A stretch of DNA of 64,000 bases from Kribbella qitaiheensis (lineage in GTDB: Bacteria > Actinomycetota > Actinomycetes > Propionibacteriales > Kribbellaceae): assembly GCF_014217565.1 (NCBI RefSeq), contig NZ_CP043661.1, forward strand, positions 3,658,001 to 3,722,000, written 5' to 3'. This document shows, in pieces, positions 28,970 to 39,386 of the stretch. The notes beneath the pieces were generated by a model. It saw only the letters and a list, made by a program, of their open reading frames with translations, did not search any database and was not told the DNA's origin. Both the position numbers and the translations under genes were made by a program. The stretch's first letter is position 1. Each line of letters starts with the position of its first letter.

Positions 28970-29355
28970 GAGGATTCTCCGGCTCTGCGCTGCACGGTCA
29001 GGACAACGTCGTCGAACGGCACCTTGATCGGCGCCGAGGGTTTGTGGATGGTCACCGCGGCTGCTGTCACCCGCTTGTCGGCGAGGCACAGATCCGCGAT
29101 CCGTTGGGCCAGTGTCTCAATCAGGTCGACGGGGTCGGTCTCGATGGCGGCGTGCACCTTCTCGGCGACGACTCCGTAGTTGACCGTGTCGGCCAGGTCG
29201 TCCGACGCCGCCGCGGGCCGGGTGTCCAGCTCGAGCCGGACGTCGACGACGAACTCCTGCCCGTCGGCCCGTTCGTGGTCGAACACGCCGTGCCGGCCGA
29301 AGCCACGGATGCCGCGGATCTCGATCACGTCAGGAGGCAGCTCGGGACCGCTCAT
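28966..29355 (-). CDS. folB: dihydroneopterin aldolase
   Basis: Splits dihydroneopterin into hydroxymethyl-dihydropterin and glycolaldehyde. 129 residues from ATG at 29355 (MSGPELPPDVIEIRG). Motifs: IRGFGRHGVFDHER (substrate-binding Glu/His region), TVNYGVVAEKVHAAIE and the C-terminal KPSAPIKVPFDDV. Overlaps both neighbours by four bases. Confidence 0.96.
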   Translation of the reverse strand: MSGPELPPDVIEIRGIRGFGRHGVFDHERADGQEFVVDVRLELDTRPAAASDDLADTVNYGVVAEKVHAAIETDPVDLIETLAQRIADLCLADKRVTAAAVTIHKPSAPIKVPFDDVVLTVQRRAGESS

Positions 29356-29816
29356 TCCGCCTCCTCCAGTGGACCCCCAGACGACAGTACCGGGGACGCG
29401 TGGTGGATCCACAACCGCCAGCCGGAAGAAGTTCTCCGGAAGACGTTCGTGGCCAGCGCCTTTCCCCCCGCGAAACCCTCCTCCGGCGCACCTTCACCGG
29501 ACGAGAGGACATTTTCCGTACACGTGACGTAGGCCACGTCTTCATCGACTCTTACCTGTACGTCGGTGAGGAAGAACTGGATGTACGGCGTGTTGGCGAA
29601 GATCATCGCCCATGCCCGCATCATCTCGCTATAGCCGTAGATCGCCGCGTTGCCCGGATGGATGCAGACCGGATCCGGCTCCGGCAGCCAGACCGCCGCC
29701 ATCAGATCCAGGTCGCCCGCCTCGAAGGCGTTGTAGAACGCGGTGTTGGCGTTCATCACCACGGTCTCCGCGGTGACACCGCGCCCACGACCGGCCGGCT
29801 TCTGCTCTTCCGTCAT
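29352..29816 (-). CDS. NTF2-like/SnoaL-type protein in the folate operon
   Basis: 154 residues from ATG at 29816 (MTEEQKPAG). Cone-shaped NTF2-like fold suggested by NANTAFYNAFEAGDLDLMAAVWLPE, CIHPG with a following segment, IQFFLTDVQVRVDEDVAYVTCTEN and the terminal WRLWIHHASPV. Family members bind small ligands or catalyse isomerisation. Fused tightly between folP and folB by ATGA overlaps on both sides, so a role linked to pterins or to operon regulation is plausible but unknown. Confidence 0.82.
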   Translation of the reverse strand: MTEEQKPAGRGRGVTAETVVMNANTAFYNAFEAGDLDLMAAVWLPEPDPVCIHPGNAAIYGYSEMMRAWAMIFANTPYIQFFLTDVQVRVDEDVAYVTCTENVLSSGEGAPEEGFAGGKALATNVFRRTSSGWRLWIHHASPVLSSGGPLEEAE

Positions 29817-30682
29817 ACCCCTCCCCACCTGCGGGCCACCCGGACCGCATCCGCACTCGGCGCCACCGCGTGCGCCCTGACACACCAGGCGCCCGCCACT
29901 GCGGCGAGAGTGGAGACAGCCGCACTGGCGTCGTCTCGCCGTACGGCCGGTCTCGGCTCGCCGGTCTCCTCGTCGGCGAGCAGCCTACCGAGGAACGCCT
30001 TGCGGGACGCACCGATCAGCAACGGCAGGCCCAGTACGCCGAATTCCCGCAGCCGGCGCAGCACCTCCCAGTTGTGGTCCGCGTTCTTCGCAAAACCCAG
30101 CCCCGGGTCCAGCGCCACCCGGCCGAGGTCGACCCCGGCCGCGCGGATCGCTTCTACCCGCTCCGCGAGCTCGGCAATCACCTCGGCCACCACGTCGTCG
30201 TACTCGGCGCGGTTCTGCATGTCGACCGAGTGCCCGCGCCAGTGCATACACACGTACGGCGTACCGCGCTGCGCCACCAGCCCGAGCATCTCGGCATCGG
30301 CCTGGCCACCGGAGACGTCGTTCACCATCACGGCGCCCGCGTCGAGCGCGAGGGCAGCCACATCGGCGCGCATCGTGTCGATCGAGATCAGCGCGCCTTC
30401 GGCCGCCAGTGTCTCGATCACCGGCAGCACCCGGCGGATCTCCTCGGCGGGGGCGGGACGAACCGCGCCCGGCCGGGTGGACTCACCGCCGACGTCGAGC
30501 AGATCGGCGCCTTCGGCGAGCAACTCCCGGCCGTGCTTGATCGCGGCGGCCGGTTCGAACCACTCGCCGCCGTCGGAGAACGAGTCGGGGGTCACGTTGA
30601 CGACACCCATCACCAGACAGCGGTCAGGCGTGGGCAGTCCTTCGACATGGCCCGAGAAATGACTCGGTGGGGCAGTTCGCAC
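29813..30682 (-). CDS. folP: dihydropteroate synthase
   Basis: Condenses hydroxymethyl-dihydropterin pyrophosphate with p-aminobenzoate; the sulfonamide target. 289 residues from GTG at 30682 (RTAPPSHFSGHVEG); a GTG at 30718 is also in frame. TIM-barrel motifs in order: MGVVNVTPDSFSDGG, DVGGESTRPGA, SIDTMRADVA, NDVSGG, LDPGLGFAKN and LIGASRKAFLGRLL. ATGA overlap with the NTF2-like gene. Confidence 0.97.
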   Translation of the reverse strand: MRTAPPSHFSGHVEGLPTPDRCLVMGVVNVTPDSFSDGGEWFEPAAAIKHGRELLAEGADLLDVGGESTRPGAVRPAPAEEIRRVLPVIETLAAEGALISIDTMRADVAALALDAGAVMVNDVSGGQADAEMLGLVAQRGTPYVCMHWRGHSVDMQNRAEYDDVVAEVIAELAERVEAIRAAGVDLGRVALDPGLGFAKNADHNWEVLRRLREFGVLGLPLLIGASRKAFLGRLLADEETGEPRPAVRRDDASAAVSTLAAVAGAWCVRAHAVAPSADAVRVARRWGGV

Positions 30683-30719
30683 CCGACCACCGTAGTGGCC
30701 ACGTCCGGACTGCCCCACC
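30666..30719. other. inverted repeat at the folP start/downstream of the S1 protease
   Basis: Arms GGTGGGGCAGT (30666-30676) and its complement (30709-30719), 11 bp perfect, with a 32-base loop. Reads as the terminator of the upstream protease gene or as a structure covering the folP start. Confidence 0.45.
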
Positions 30720-30763
30720 TAGGTACCAGGCCCCCATCAACTCCCGGCTCCCGCCGCGGGTCG

Positions 30764-31943
30764 CTAACCCAGTACCAATGAGGCGCCGCTAGCGGACAGC
30801 GCCTCACCGATCGGTTGGCTGTACGACTCGTTCTGCTGACCGTATTTCGCCAGGCACTGGCCGCTGACCAGAGCGGCACCGCTGGTGATTCCCTGCGCGT
30901 AGTCGCCGGACATGTTGGCACCACCGGAATCGCCGGCCTCGACGCAGGCGGTGTGCTGGAACAGGCCCCTGACAACCCTGTTGTTCCCGTAGTTCACGGT
31001 GACGTTCCGGGCCACGATCCGGCCGCAGGTCCACTTGGTGCTCTTGCCGGACTTGCAGACGGCCGAGCCGACGGTCGGGCTCGCAGTACCCCGTACTACG
31101 ACGTCTTCGCTGCCCCAGCGCTCGACCCGGCCCTGCTGCTCCCAGCCGTCGATCACGCTGACCGTGCCGAAGTCGTTGCCCGGGAAACTCGAGGTCATGG
31201 TGTCGCCGAGGATGTAGCCGTTGCGCGACCAGGACGGCTTACCGCTGGTGCAGTGCCCCGCGGTGAGGAAGATGTGCTGGCCCTTCTCGGTGGTGGCATT
31301 GAAGCCCAGCGAGCAGGTGTAACCGGTGTTCTTGTCCACCTGGAGGCCGCCCAGGAGCCCGAACTCGCCCTCGGCGAGGGTCACCTTGCCCTGGGACCGC
31401 CGGACGGTCACCATGGCGCCGTTCTGCTCGGCCGCGCGCAGGAACCGCTTGGTGATCAGGTCACGGGCTCCGGAGGGCACCGTGACGACGACCGTCCCGG
31501 TGAGCGGGTCGACGTACCAGGACCTGACCTGACCGGCGCTTGAGCCGGTTGCCAGGTGGTCCAGCTCGCCCTGCACCGAGAACAGCTGACTGGCGGTGTA
31601 GCGGACCAGTTTGGGGATCGCGCCGGCCCGCGCGAACCGCGGCGGCGGTCGCCTGGTCGGAGACCGCGACGACAAGGTCACCGGAGGCGTCGAAGTAGCT
31701 GCCGACCGCCCGTGACCCGAACTTGTTCTCCAGATCAGTCGCCTGAACCAGTTGCTGGTCCCTGACGAGCTCTTGATTCGGCACCGGCAACTTGACGTCT
31801 TGTGTTGAATTCTTTCCCCGCCCCGCCGCCCCGGTCTGAGCGGTCCGGGGATCCGCTTGCGCGCCGTTCGCCGCGATCAAACCGGCCGCCGTGAGAACCA
31901 CGATCCCGGTGAGTGCGGCGCCGACCCGAAAACGCCCTGACAT
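30764..31943 (-). CDS. secreted chymotrypsin-like serine protease with prodomain (apparent frameshift)
   Basis: About 392 residues when restored. Signal peptide MSGRFRVGAALTGIVVLTAAG, then an alpha-lytic-protease-like pro-region and an S1 catalytic domain: FLTAGHCTSGKP (catalytic His), DFGTVSVIDGW (Asp region) and CVEAGDSGGANM (Ser in GDSGG). Paired Cys fit the streptogrisin type. Frame shifts at CCC 31627-31629 in the pro-region; dropping one base joins DQATAAAVRA and AGAIPKLVRYT. Probably an extracellular degradative enzyme; it is an insertion between folE and folP relative to Mycobacterium. Confidence 0.88.
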
Positions 31944-32052
31944 ACATCCTCCTCACGCCGGCGCCCCGCACCCGAGTCACAGCGCCACTACGGACCGTAG
32001 GCGTTCGGACACGGATTGTCTATGGGCAACAGCTCTGAATGTTCAACGAGGA

Positions 32053-32068
32053 GGCCCGGCCCCGGGCT
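32053..32068 (-). terminator. possible terminator of folE
   Basis: GC-only palindrome (GCCCGGCCCCGGGC core) 14 bases beyond the folE stop. Short loop, so only moderately convincing. Confidence 0.4.
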
Positions 32069-32081
32069 ACGGCCGACCTGC

Positions 32082-32654
32082 TCAGCCGACGATCAGACTC
32101 ATCGCCTCGGCCCGCGTGACCGGGTCGCGGAGCTGGCCGCGAACGGCCGAGGTGATCGTCTTCGCGCCGGCCTTGCGGACGCCGCGCATCGTCATACAGA
32201 GGTGTTCGCACTCGATCACCACGATCACCCCGCGCGGCTTCAGCAACTCCAGCAGGGACTCCGCGACCTGGGTGGTCAGCCGTTCCTGGACCTGCGGGCG
32301 TTTCGCGTAGACGTCGACAAGCCGGGCCAGCTTGGACAGGCCGGTGATCCGCCCGTCCAGGCCCGGGATGTAGCCGACGTGGGCCACCCCGGTGAAGGGC
32401 ACCAGATGATGTTCACAGATCGACCAGACCTCGATGTCCTTGACCAGGATCAGCTCGTCGTGGCCGAGGTCGAAGGTGGTGGTCAGGACGTCCTCGGCCC
32501 GCTGGCCCAGACCGGCCGCGATCTCGGCGTACGAGCGGGCCACCCGGGCCGGGGTCTCGCGCAGCCCCTCGCGGTCGGGATCCTCACCGATCGCGATCAG
32601 CAATTCGCGGACGGCCCGTTCGGCCCGGGCATGGTCGAATTCCGGCGCGGTCAC
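32082..32654 (-). CDS. folE: GTP cyclohydrolase I
   Basis: First enzyme of folate/tetrahydropterin synthesis: GTP to dihydroneopterin triphosphate. 190 residues from GTG at 32654. Zinc site and active site: [13 protein letters not shown] (Cys and His), [12 protein letters not shown] (second Cys). [14 protein letters not shown] is the family N-terminal signature. Lies just downstream of ftsH, as in Mycobacterium and Streptomyces, but a terminator separates them. Confidence 0.97.
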   Translation of the reverse strand: MTAPEFDHARAERAVRELLIAIGEDPDREGLRETPARVARSYAEIAAGLGQRAEDVLTTTFDLGHDELILVKDIEVWSICEHHLVPFTGVAHVGYIPGLDGRITGLSKLARLVDVYAKRPQVQERLTTQVAESLLELLKPRGVIVVIECEHLCMTMRGVRKAGAKTITSAVRGQLRDPVTRAEAMSLIVG

Positions 32655-32669
32655 CCGATCAACATAAGC

Positions 32670-32704
32670 GATGGCCCGGAATCCGCCAGGGATCCCGGGC
32701 CATC
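32670..32704 (-). terminator. terminator of ftsH
   Basis: 15-bp stem with one wobble (32670-32684 and 32690-32704), five-base loop, 35 bases after the ftsH stop, followed on the minus strand by a T-containing stretch. Confidence 0.8.
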
Positions 32705-32738
32705 ATCAAGTCACTCGCCCTGCCTCAGGCGACCGGTG

Positions 32739-34776
32739 TCACTCGGCCGGAGGGGTGGGCCCGCCGCCGTAGTTCGGACCGTGCGCGGCCTCATCCGGAC
32801 CGATCGATCCACCAGGGATCACGTCCTGCAGCGAACCGTTCTGCTCACCACGCGACGGCAGTGGCATCACCGGCGGCTGCTCGGACGGCACCCGGGTCGA
32901 CGATCCGGTCCAGGGCCGGCCGGATCTCACGCTTCTGGATCGGCTTGAACACCCGGGCGATCTCCGCCTTGTCGAGCGTCTCCTTTTCCAGCAGCTCCTC
33001 GACCAGGGCATCGAGCACAGCGCGGTTCTCGACGAGGATGTCGAAGGCCTCCTGGTGCGCGTTCAGGATCAGCTTGCCGACCTCTTCGTCGACCGCCGCG
33101 GCGATCTCCTCGGAGTAGTTGCGCTGGCTGCCCAGGTCGCGGCCGAGGAACGGCTCACCGGTGTCCTGGCCGTACTGGATCGCGCCGAGCCGCTCGGTCA
33201 TGCCGTACTGCGTGACCATCGCCCGGGCGAGCGCGGTCGCCTTCTCGATGTCGTTGCTCGCGCCCGTGGTCGGGTCGTGGAACACCATCTCCTCGGCGGC
33301 GCGGCCACCGAGCATGTAGGCGAGCTTGTCGAGCATCTCGGACCGGGTGGTCGAGTACTTGTCCTCGTCCGGCAGCACCATCGTGTAACCGAGGGCGCGG
33401 CCACGCGGCAGGATCGTCACCTTGTGCACAGGGTCGGAGTGCGGCAGCGACGCGGCCACCAGAGCGTGCCCGCCCTCGTGGTACGCCGTCAGCACCTTCT
33501 CCTTGTCCGACATCAGCCTGGTCCGGCGTTGCGGTCCGGCGATGACGCGGTCGATCGCCTCGTCCAGCGCGTTCTTGTCGATCTGCTGGCGGTTCAGCCG
33601 GGCCGTGAGCAACGCAGCCTCGTTCAGGACGTTGGCCAGGTCCGCACCGGTGAAGCCCGGCGTACGACGGGCCACCGCGCGCAGGTCGGCGTCGTCCGAC
33701 ATCGGCTTACCGCGCGAGTGCACCTTCAGGATCTGCTCGCGACCCGGCAGGTCCGGGGCGTCGACGGCGATCTGGCGATCGAAACGGCCCGGGCGCAGCA
33801 GCGCCGGGTCGAGCACGTCCGGCCGGTTGGTCGCCGCGATCAGGATCACGCCGCCGCGGACGTCGAAGCCGTCCATCTCGACCAGCAACTGGTTCAGCGT
33901 CTGCTCGCGCTCGTCGTGGCCACCACCCATGCCCGCGCCACGGTGCCGGCCGACGGCGTCGATCTCGTCGATGAAGACGATCGCCGGCGCGTTGGTCTTG
34001 GCGGTCTCGAACAGGTCGCGGACCCGGGAGGCACCGACACCGACGAACATCTCGACGAAGTCCGAACCCGAGATCGAGTAGAACGGCACACCCGCCTCAC
34101 CGGCGACGGCCCGGGCGAGCAGCGTCTTACCGGTACCGGGCTGGCCATAGAGCAGGACACCCTTGGGGATCTTGGCGCCGACGGCCTGGAACTTCCCCGG
34201 TTCCTGCAGGAACTCCTTGATCTCGCCGAGTTCCTCGATCGCCTCGTCACACCCGGCCACATCCGCGAAGGTCGTCTTAGGGGTGTCCTTGGTGATCAGT
34301 TTGGCCTTCGACTTGGCGAAGCTCATCACCCGCGAGCCGCCGCCCTGCATCGAGTTCATCAAGAAGATGAAGACGACGGCGATCAGCAGGAACGGGATCA
34401 GCGTCGAGAACACCTGGCCGATGAAGCTCGGCTTCGGGTTCTCCACGTCGTACTTGTCGATCTTGTTGTTCTGGAACAGGTTCTGCAGGTCGCTGCCCAG
34501 GGTGGTGGCCTGACCGTCGACCCAGTGCGCCCGCACCTTGGTGCCGTCGGTCTTCTCGATCCGGATCTCCTGATCGGGATCGATCAGCGTCGCCGACTTG
34601 ATCGACTTCTCGCCGGCCGGGGCGTCCGTGGCCTGCTTGATCAGCTGCACCACCTGGCCGGTGGGTTCGGTCTTGTACCCGGTCGAGCCGGTCAGGAGCT
34701 GCCCGATCACCAGCACGCCCAAGAAGGCGACGACGATCCAGAACAGGGGTCCGCGGAAGATGCGCTTGACGTCCAT
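32739..34776 (-). CDS. ftsH: FtsH membrane AAA+ zinc metalloprotease (apparent frameshift near C-terminus)
   Basis: Membrane-anchored quality-control protease, about 678 residues when restored. Two transmembrane helices (about 10-30 and 120-140) flank an extracytoplasmic domain. AAA domain: [12 protein letters not shown] (Walker A), [13 protein letters not shown] (Walker B), [20 protein letters not shown] (SRH). Zinc site HEGGHALVA with the downstream acidic ligand region. The frame shifts at GGG 32913-32915: the normal [21 protein letters not shown] tail continues in another frame to the stop at 32739. Without correction the protein would end about 30 residues earlier with a false tail. Confidence 0.96.
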
Positions 34777-34920
34777 GATCAGGGCAGGTGCCCCGTCCCT
34801 CCTAGCTCAGCAGGCCCGGGAAAACGGGCTTGTGACGGTAATACCAGTCCAAGTGTCTCGTGTCGGGCAAGCGTGCCCACCACGAGGGTCACCCAACGAC
34901 GGTACGACCCTGTCTACAGG

Positions 34921-35212
34921 CTGTCACCAACTCCCGCCCCCAGCTTTGACTGAGGGAAGAAATGCGAGGTGAGGCAATGGCGCTGTCACCAACTCCCGCC
35001 CCCAGCCTTGGGCTGGGGGAAGAAATGCGAGGCGAGGCAATGGCGCTGTCACCAACTCCCGCCCCCAGCCTTGGGCTGGGGGAACAAATGCGAGGCGAGG
35101 CAATGGCGCTGTCACCAACTCCCGCCCCCAGCCTTGGGCTGGGGGAACAAATGCGAGGCGAGGGCGCTGTCACCAACTCCTGCTCCTGGGGGTGGGGAGA
35201 AGAAGTGGGGGT
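34921..35212. repeat. tandem array of about five 58-63 bp hairpin units between hpt and ftsH
   Basis: Units start at 34921, 34983, 35046, 35109 and 35167 with CTGTCACCAACTCC. Units 2-4 each carry a perfect 9-bp hairpin CCCCCAGCC-TTG-GGCTGGGGG; the first and last units are degenerate. It fills the 3' end of hpt and the upstream region of ftsH. Unit length is 63, so short open frames run through it, but these look accidental. No spacers of differing sequence, so not CRISPR. Confidence 0.9.
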
Positions 35213-35764
35213 TCAGGAGTAGACGTGTGGGGCGAGGGTGGCAACGCAGCGCAGGTTGCGGTACTTCTCCGCGTAGTCCAGGCCGTAGCCGACCACGAAC
35301 TCGTCCGGCAACTCGAGGCCGACGTACTTCACCGGCACCGACATCTTCGCGGCGTCCGGCTTGCGGAACGCCGTACAGATCTCCAGCGAGGCGGGCTTGC
35401 GGGACTGCAGGTTGCTGACCAGCCAGGTCAGCGTCAGGCCGGTGTCGATGATGTCCTCGACGATCAGCACGTGCCGGTTGGTGATGTCGGTGTCCAGGTC
35501 CTTCTGGATCCGGACCACCCCGGAAGACTTCGTTCCGGAGCCGTAAGAGGAGATCGCCATCCAGTCCATCTCCACGTGCCGGCTGAACGAGCGGGCCAGA
35601 TCGGCCATCACCATCACCGCGCCGCGCAGGACGCCGATGATCAGCAGGTCCTTGCCCTCGTAGTCCTGCTCGATCCGGGCGGCCAGTTCCTTCAGCTTCG
35701 CCTGGATCTGCTCCTCGGTGAAATGAATCTGGGCCAGGTCTTTCTCGATGTCCGCCGCATCCAC
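35213..35764 (-). CDS. hpt: hypoxanthine-guanine phosphoribosyltransferase
   Basis: Purine salvage enzyme, 183 residues from GTG at 35764. PRPP-binding motif VLIVEDIIDTGLTLTWL, the flexible loop SSYGSGTKSSG and the base-binding DEFVVGYGLDYAEKYRNL near the C-terminus. Only four bases separate it from tilS, as in the widespread tilS-hpt-ftsH order. Tandem hairpin repeats start right after its stop. Confidence 0.97.
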   Translation of the reverse strand: MDAADIEKDLAQIHFTEEQIQAKLKELAARIEQDYEGKDLLIIGVLRGAVMVMADLARSFSRHVEMDWMAISSYGSGTKSSGVVRIQKDLDTDITNRHVLIVEDIIDTGLTLTWLVSNLQSRKPASLEICTAFRKPDAAKMSVPVKYVGLELPDEFVVGYGLDYAEKYRNLRCVATLAPHVYS

Positions 35765-35768
35765 GCGA

Positions 35769-36794
35769 TCAGGGTGTCACACCAGGCGCCAAGACGATGA
35801 ACCCGGCCCGCCGGACCGCCCGGACCCCTTGCGGCAGGTCGATCCAGCGTTGTCCGCGCCAGTCGGTGACCAGCGCGTCGACGGCCGCGATGTGGCCCGC
35901 GGTGAGGTCGTTGGCCCGGCAACCAGCTTCCAGCGCCGCCTGCCGGAGCGCCCTGGTCCGGATCGCTGCCGGCTCCCCCTCGAGGAGTCCGACATCACAC
36001 AACACTTCGCCGTCAGTACGCCGTACTGCGGTCTCGGCGAGGTCAGCCGCGAGTGCGTCCAGGGCGTCCGCATCGGCCCGCAGCAACCCCGCAGTACGGG
36101 CCAGTGCCTCGATCACACCCGGCCCTAGCGACTCCTCGAGCACAGGGAGCACCTCGTGCCGCACTCGCACTCTCTTGTACTTCGGGTCGTCGTTGTGCGG
36201 GTCGTGCCACGCTTGGAGCCCTGATGCCAGGCAAGCAGCCGTAGTGGTCGCCCGGGACAGTTCCAGGAAGGGTCTGCGCAGGATCCCGACCACGGGCGCC
36301 ATCCCCGCCAGCGAGCGGGCCCCGGATCCCCGGGCGAGGCCGAGCAGGACAGTCTCTGCCTGGTCGTTGCGAGTATGCGCGAGCAGTACGACGTCGGCGC
36401 CGACCTCATTGGCTACGTCGCGTAGCGCGTCGTATCGCGCGGTCCTGGCGGCACCCTCAGGCCCACCCTCGTCGCCGACCTCTACAGCGCGAACGTGCAC
36501 GGGTTCGAGCCCTAAAGACCTGCACTGCTCGGCCGCGGTCGCTGCCACGTCGCCGGACTTGGCCTGGAGTCCGTGGTCCACGATGACCGCGCCTGCTCGC
36601 AGTCCGAGCTTCGGCGCCTCGAAGGCGGTCGCTGCCGCGAGTGCGAGCGAGTCGGCGCCACCAGAGCAGGCCACCAGCACTGTGGTCGCCTGCGGCAGCC
36701 CCGCCAGCGCAGTACGGACAGCCTCCCGGACCCGGGCGACGGATGGGTGCAGCTTGCCCCGGTACTCAGCCGTGGAGTCTGCTGACCCAGGCAT
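35769..36794 (-). CDS. tilS: tRNA(Ile)-lysidine synthase
   Basis: Modifies C34 of tRNA-Ile(CAU) to lysidine with ATP. 341 residues from ATG at 36794 ([13 protein letters not shown]), overlapping the upstream gene by 29 bases. PP-loop [15 protein letters not shown] (about 38-52), the family [19 protein letters not shown] segment and [13 protein letters not shown] are visible. A short C-terminal domain, as in actinobacteria. Confidence 0.95.
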   Translation of the reverse strand: MPGSADSTAEYRGKLHPSVARVREAVRTALAGLPQATTVLVACSGGADSLALAAATAFEAPKLGLRAGAVIVDHGLQAKSGDVAATAAEQCRSLGLEPVHVRAVEVGDEGGPEGAARTARYDALRDVANEVGADVVLLAHTRNDQAETVLLGLARGSGARSLAGMAPVVGILRRPFLELSRATTTAACLASGLQAWHDPHNDDPKYKRVRVRHEVLPVLEESLGPGVIEALARTAGLLRADADALDALAADLAETAVRRTDGEVLCDVGLLEGEPAAIRTRALRQAALEAGCRANDLTAGHIAAVDALVTDWRGQRWIDLPQGVRAVRRAGFIVLAPGVTP

Positions 36795-37860
36795 CCGGGT
36801 TGGCGATCTCGTTCTTGGTCGGCAGCGTGTTCGGCCCGGTCCAGACGCGGTTGAAGCCCTCCATGCCGACCTGCTCGACCACCCGGCGTACGAAGGCGGC
36901 ACCGTCCTGGTACTGCCGCATCTTGGCATCCAGGCCGAGCAGCCGCTTCAGCAACTGGTCCACCGGGTTGCCGCCCGACCGGCGGGAGGTGAACTTGGAC
37001 CGGATGGTGTCGACGGTCGGGATCACCGACGGCCCGACGCCGTCCATCACGAAGTCGGCGTGGCCTTCCAGCAGCGACATGACCGCGGTCAGGCGGTCCA
37101 GCACGGCCCGCTGCTCCGGCGACTGCATCAGGTCGACCAGGCTCAGCTCGGCCTCGCCCTTCACCGAGCGGCCGAGCCGCTGCACGGCTTCCCGGAACAT
37201 CGCCGCGTACGCCGAAGCGTCCAACTCGGCCTGGTCGAGGAAGAGCGCGATCTCGGAGCGCAGGTGATCCCGGAGCCACGGCACGGCGGTGAACTGCACC
37301 CGGTGGGTCTCCTCGTGCAGGCACACCCAGAGCCGGAAGTCCCGCGGTACTACGCCGAGCTCGGACTCCACATGCATCACGTTCGGCGCGACCAGCAGCA
37401 GCCGGCCTGTCAGGTGCGGTCGGGAGGGATCCGGTTCGGACGGGTAGAAGGGGTCGAACTGGCCGAGCACGCGAGAGGACAGGAACGCCAGCAGCGCGCC
37501 TGCCTCGATCGCGGTCACCCGGGGACCTACAGCTGACGACAGACCACCAGTGCGCTCCTGCTTCTCGCGCAGCTTGTCGGCGAGCGGTCGCAGTACGGTC
37601 TTGAAGCCGTCGGCGTTGGCCTGCACCCAGCCGTACCGATCGACGATCACCACGGGCGCTGTGGCCGAGGTGGCCTGCAGCCCGGTGAAGTCCCGCACAT
37701 GCTGCTCGGAGTCCACGGCGAACTGCCGCAGCTCGGCCACCACCTGATCCGCCTCAGCCCGGCTGACCGCCGGACCGGGCCGGAGCAGCTTTCGGGCGAC
37801 CCCGGTCGCCAACTGCCAGTCGACCATGTCAGCCGAGGTATCGCCTTCCGCCGTACTCAT
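36766..37860 (-). CDS. zinc-dependent metalloprotease-like protein, DUF2342 family
   Basis: 364 residues. HEETHRVQF (HExxH, about 190-198) and a distal [13 protein letters not shown] give a gluzincin-like site. The N-terminal [17 protein letters not shown] and [13 protein letters not shown] segments are typical of DUF2342, sometimes named an F420-biosynthesis-associated protein, without a proven role. Conserved position between dacB and tilS in actinobacteria. Its 3' end overlaps the tilS start. Confidence 0.88.
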   Translation of the reverse strand: MSTAEGDTSADMVDWQLATGVARKLLRPGPAVSRAEADQVVAELRQFAVDSEQHVRDFTGLQATSATAPVVIVDRYGWVQANADGFKTVLRPLADKLREKQERTGGLSSAVGPRVTAIEAGALLAFLSSRVLGQFDPFYPSEPDPSRPHLTGRLLLVAPNVMHVESELGVVPRDFRLWVCLHEETHRVQFTAVPWLRDHLRSEIALFLDQAELDASAYAAMFREAVQRLGRSVKGEAELSLVDLMQSPEQRAVLDRLTAVMSLLEGHADFVMDGVGPSVIPTVDTIRSKFTSRRSGGNPVDQLLKRLLGLDAKMRQYQDGAAFVRRVVEQVGMEGFNRVWTGPNTLPTKNEIANPDAWVSRLHG

Positions 37861-37971
37861 GTTTCGACCCTAGTGGCAGGTTCCAACATGCGCCTGCCGA
37901 GAGCGGCAAGCTTGTCCGTCTCGGAACGCTGTCAGTTCGGTTTCAGCCCGCTTGGTCGCAGCCGCTTGGCT

Positions 37972-39336
37972 TCAGCCCGCGCAGCCGCAGCTGGCAAGGA
38001 TGGCCGTGATGCGGTCGAGTGCGGCGCGGGCAGCCAGCGCCTTGTCGGGCGGTGCGCTGTCGGTGGCGACCGCGAAGACCAGGATGGTCCCGGTGCGATC
38101 CCGGGCCAGCCCGGCCAGCGAGTGCACTCCGGTGAGCGTCCCTGTCTTCGCCCGCACGATTCCGGTCCCCGGCTCCGAGCCTGGACCAGCGAACCTGTCT
38201 TCGAGGCTGCCGGTGAAACCTGCGATCGGCAGCCCGCTCAGCAGATGGCGTAGCTCGGGCTTGGTCACCGCGACCCGTACTGCGCCCGCCAGCGCCTCCA
38301 GCGGCACCTGGTTCGCGCGCGACAGCCCACTGCCGTCGTAGATCTGCGCCTTGGTCACGTCGATGCCGAGCTTGGCCAGCGTCGCCCGCAGGCCCTTCAC
38401 ACCGCCCGTGTACGAACCACCGTTGTCGGTTGCGATGCCTACCTGCCGCAGCAGCACCTCGGCGCCGTCGTTGTCGCTGTGCAGGTTGATGTACTCGACG
38501 ATGTCGCCGAGCGAAGCCGACCGGACCTGCGCCAGCCCGTCAGCGGTCGCCGGTGCATCCACCGGCTTGAAGCTGCCCGTCACCTTGATCCCGGCAGTCC
38601 GCAGCAACCCCGCGAATGCTGTGGCGGCCGCTAGTGCCGGCGAGGGAGCCCGCTTCGCCATCCCGGGCGACACGCGCCCCTCGTTGACCCACAGTGCCGA
38701 CGTACGGGCCGCGATCCCTTCGGTGACGTAGTTCGGCTCCCACTTGGCGTTCGCGGCCGGCCCGGTGAACAGGTTGGCGTCGTACCCGAGTGTCACGCTG
38801 GCAACACCCTGCGACCGCAGCGACTGCGCGGTACTGGTTGCCAGCTCCTGCAGCGTGGCGCGCGCCGGGAACTCCGTGGTCGGTCGTAGGGCCAGCAGCG
38901 GATCGCCGCCGCCGACCAGGATCACCGAGCCCCGTGACGGGCTGACTGTTTCCGTGGTGAACCAGTGGTCCGCCCCGATCGTGGCCAGCGCAGAGATGGT
39001 GGTCAGCAGCTTCATCGTGGATGCGGGCACGAACGGCTTGGCCGTACCGATCGACGCGAGTGCCTTGCCGCGCGAGGCGTCGTACACGTACACGCCGTGA
39101 TGCTTACCGAGCGACGAATCGGCCATTACGGCCGCCAGGGCCTTCTGTACTCCGGTGGAGGTGGGTGCGACGCCCTCTGTCTTCGCCGGTGGCAGCACCA
39201 ATGGGGCGGGCGTAGTACCGGTTCCGCTCTGCGACCGACCGGGCACAGCCTGCGCTCCTGCCGCTCCGACGAGCGCGGTCGGCAGTGTCAGCATCACGGC
39301 AAGCGTGACGAAGACCGCACGGGGAGGACGGGCCAC
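37972..39336 (-). CDS. dacB: D-alanyl-D-alanine carboxypeptidase/endopeptidase (PBP4, peptidase S13)
   Basis: Periplasmic penicillin-binding protein that trims peptidoglycan. 454 residues from GTG at 39336 with a signal peptide (about 1-30). Active-site motifs: STMK (SxxK, in [14 protein letters not shown]), SDN in [12 protein letters not shown] and KTG in [11 protein letters not shown]. The insert domain between motifs 1 and 2 is typical of class C/PBP4. Divergent from ppa. Confidence 0.94.
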   Translation of the reverse strand: MARPPRAVFVTLAVMLTLPTALVGAAGAQAVPGRSQSGTGTTPAPLVLPPAKTEGVAPTSTGVQKALAAVMADSSLGKHHGVYVYDASRGKALASIGTAKPFVPASTMKLLTTISALATIGADHWFTTETVSPSRGSVILVGGGDPLLALRPTTEFPARATLQELATSTAQSLRSQGVASVTLGYDANLFTGPAANAKWEPNYVTEGIAARTSALWVNEGRVSPGMAKRAPSPALAAATAFAGLLRTAGIKVTGSFKPVDAPATADGLAQVRSASLGDIVEYINLHSDNDGAEVLLRQVGIATDNGGSYTGGVKGLRATLAKLGIDVTKAQIYDGSGLSRANQVPLEALAGAVRVAVTKPELRHLLSGLPIAGFTGSLEDRFAGPGSEPGTGIVRAKTGTLTGVHSLAGLARDRTGTILVFAVATDSAPPDKALAARAALDRITAILASCGCAG

Positions 39337-39386
39337 CGGGCTGCTCCTGTCATTTGGTCGGTCCGAACCGTGACAGTATCTGCCGT

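Noticed and set aside
34921-35212. CRISPR array
   Set aside because: The units are directly adjacent, have no variable spacers and no cas genes are nearby.
34962-35222. 86-residue frame encoding repeated MRGEAMALSPTPAPSLGLG units
   Set aside because: Produced by the 63-bp tandem noncoding repeat, whose length is divisible by three. All other frames are also open and there is no ribosome site of note.
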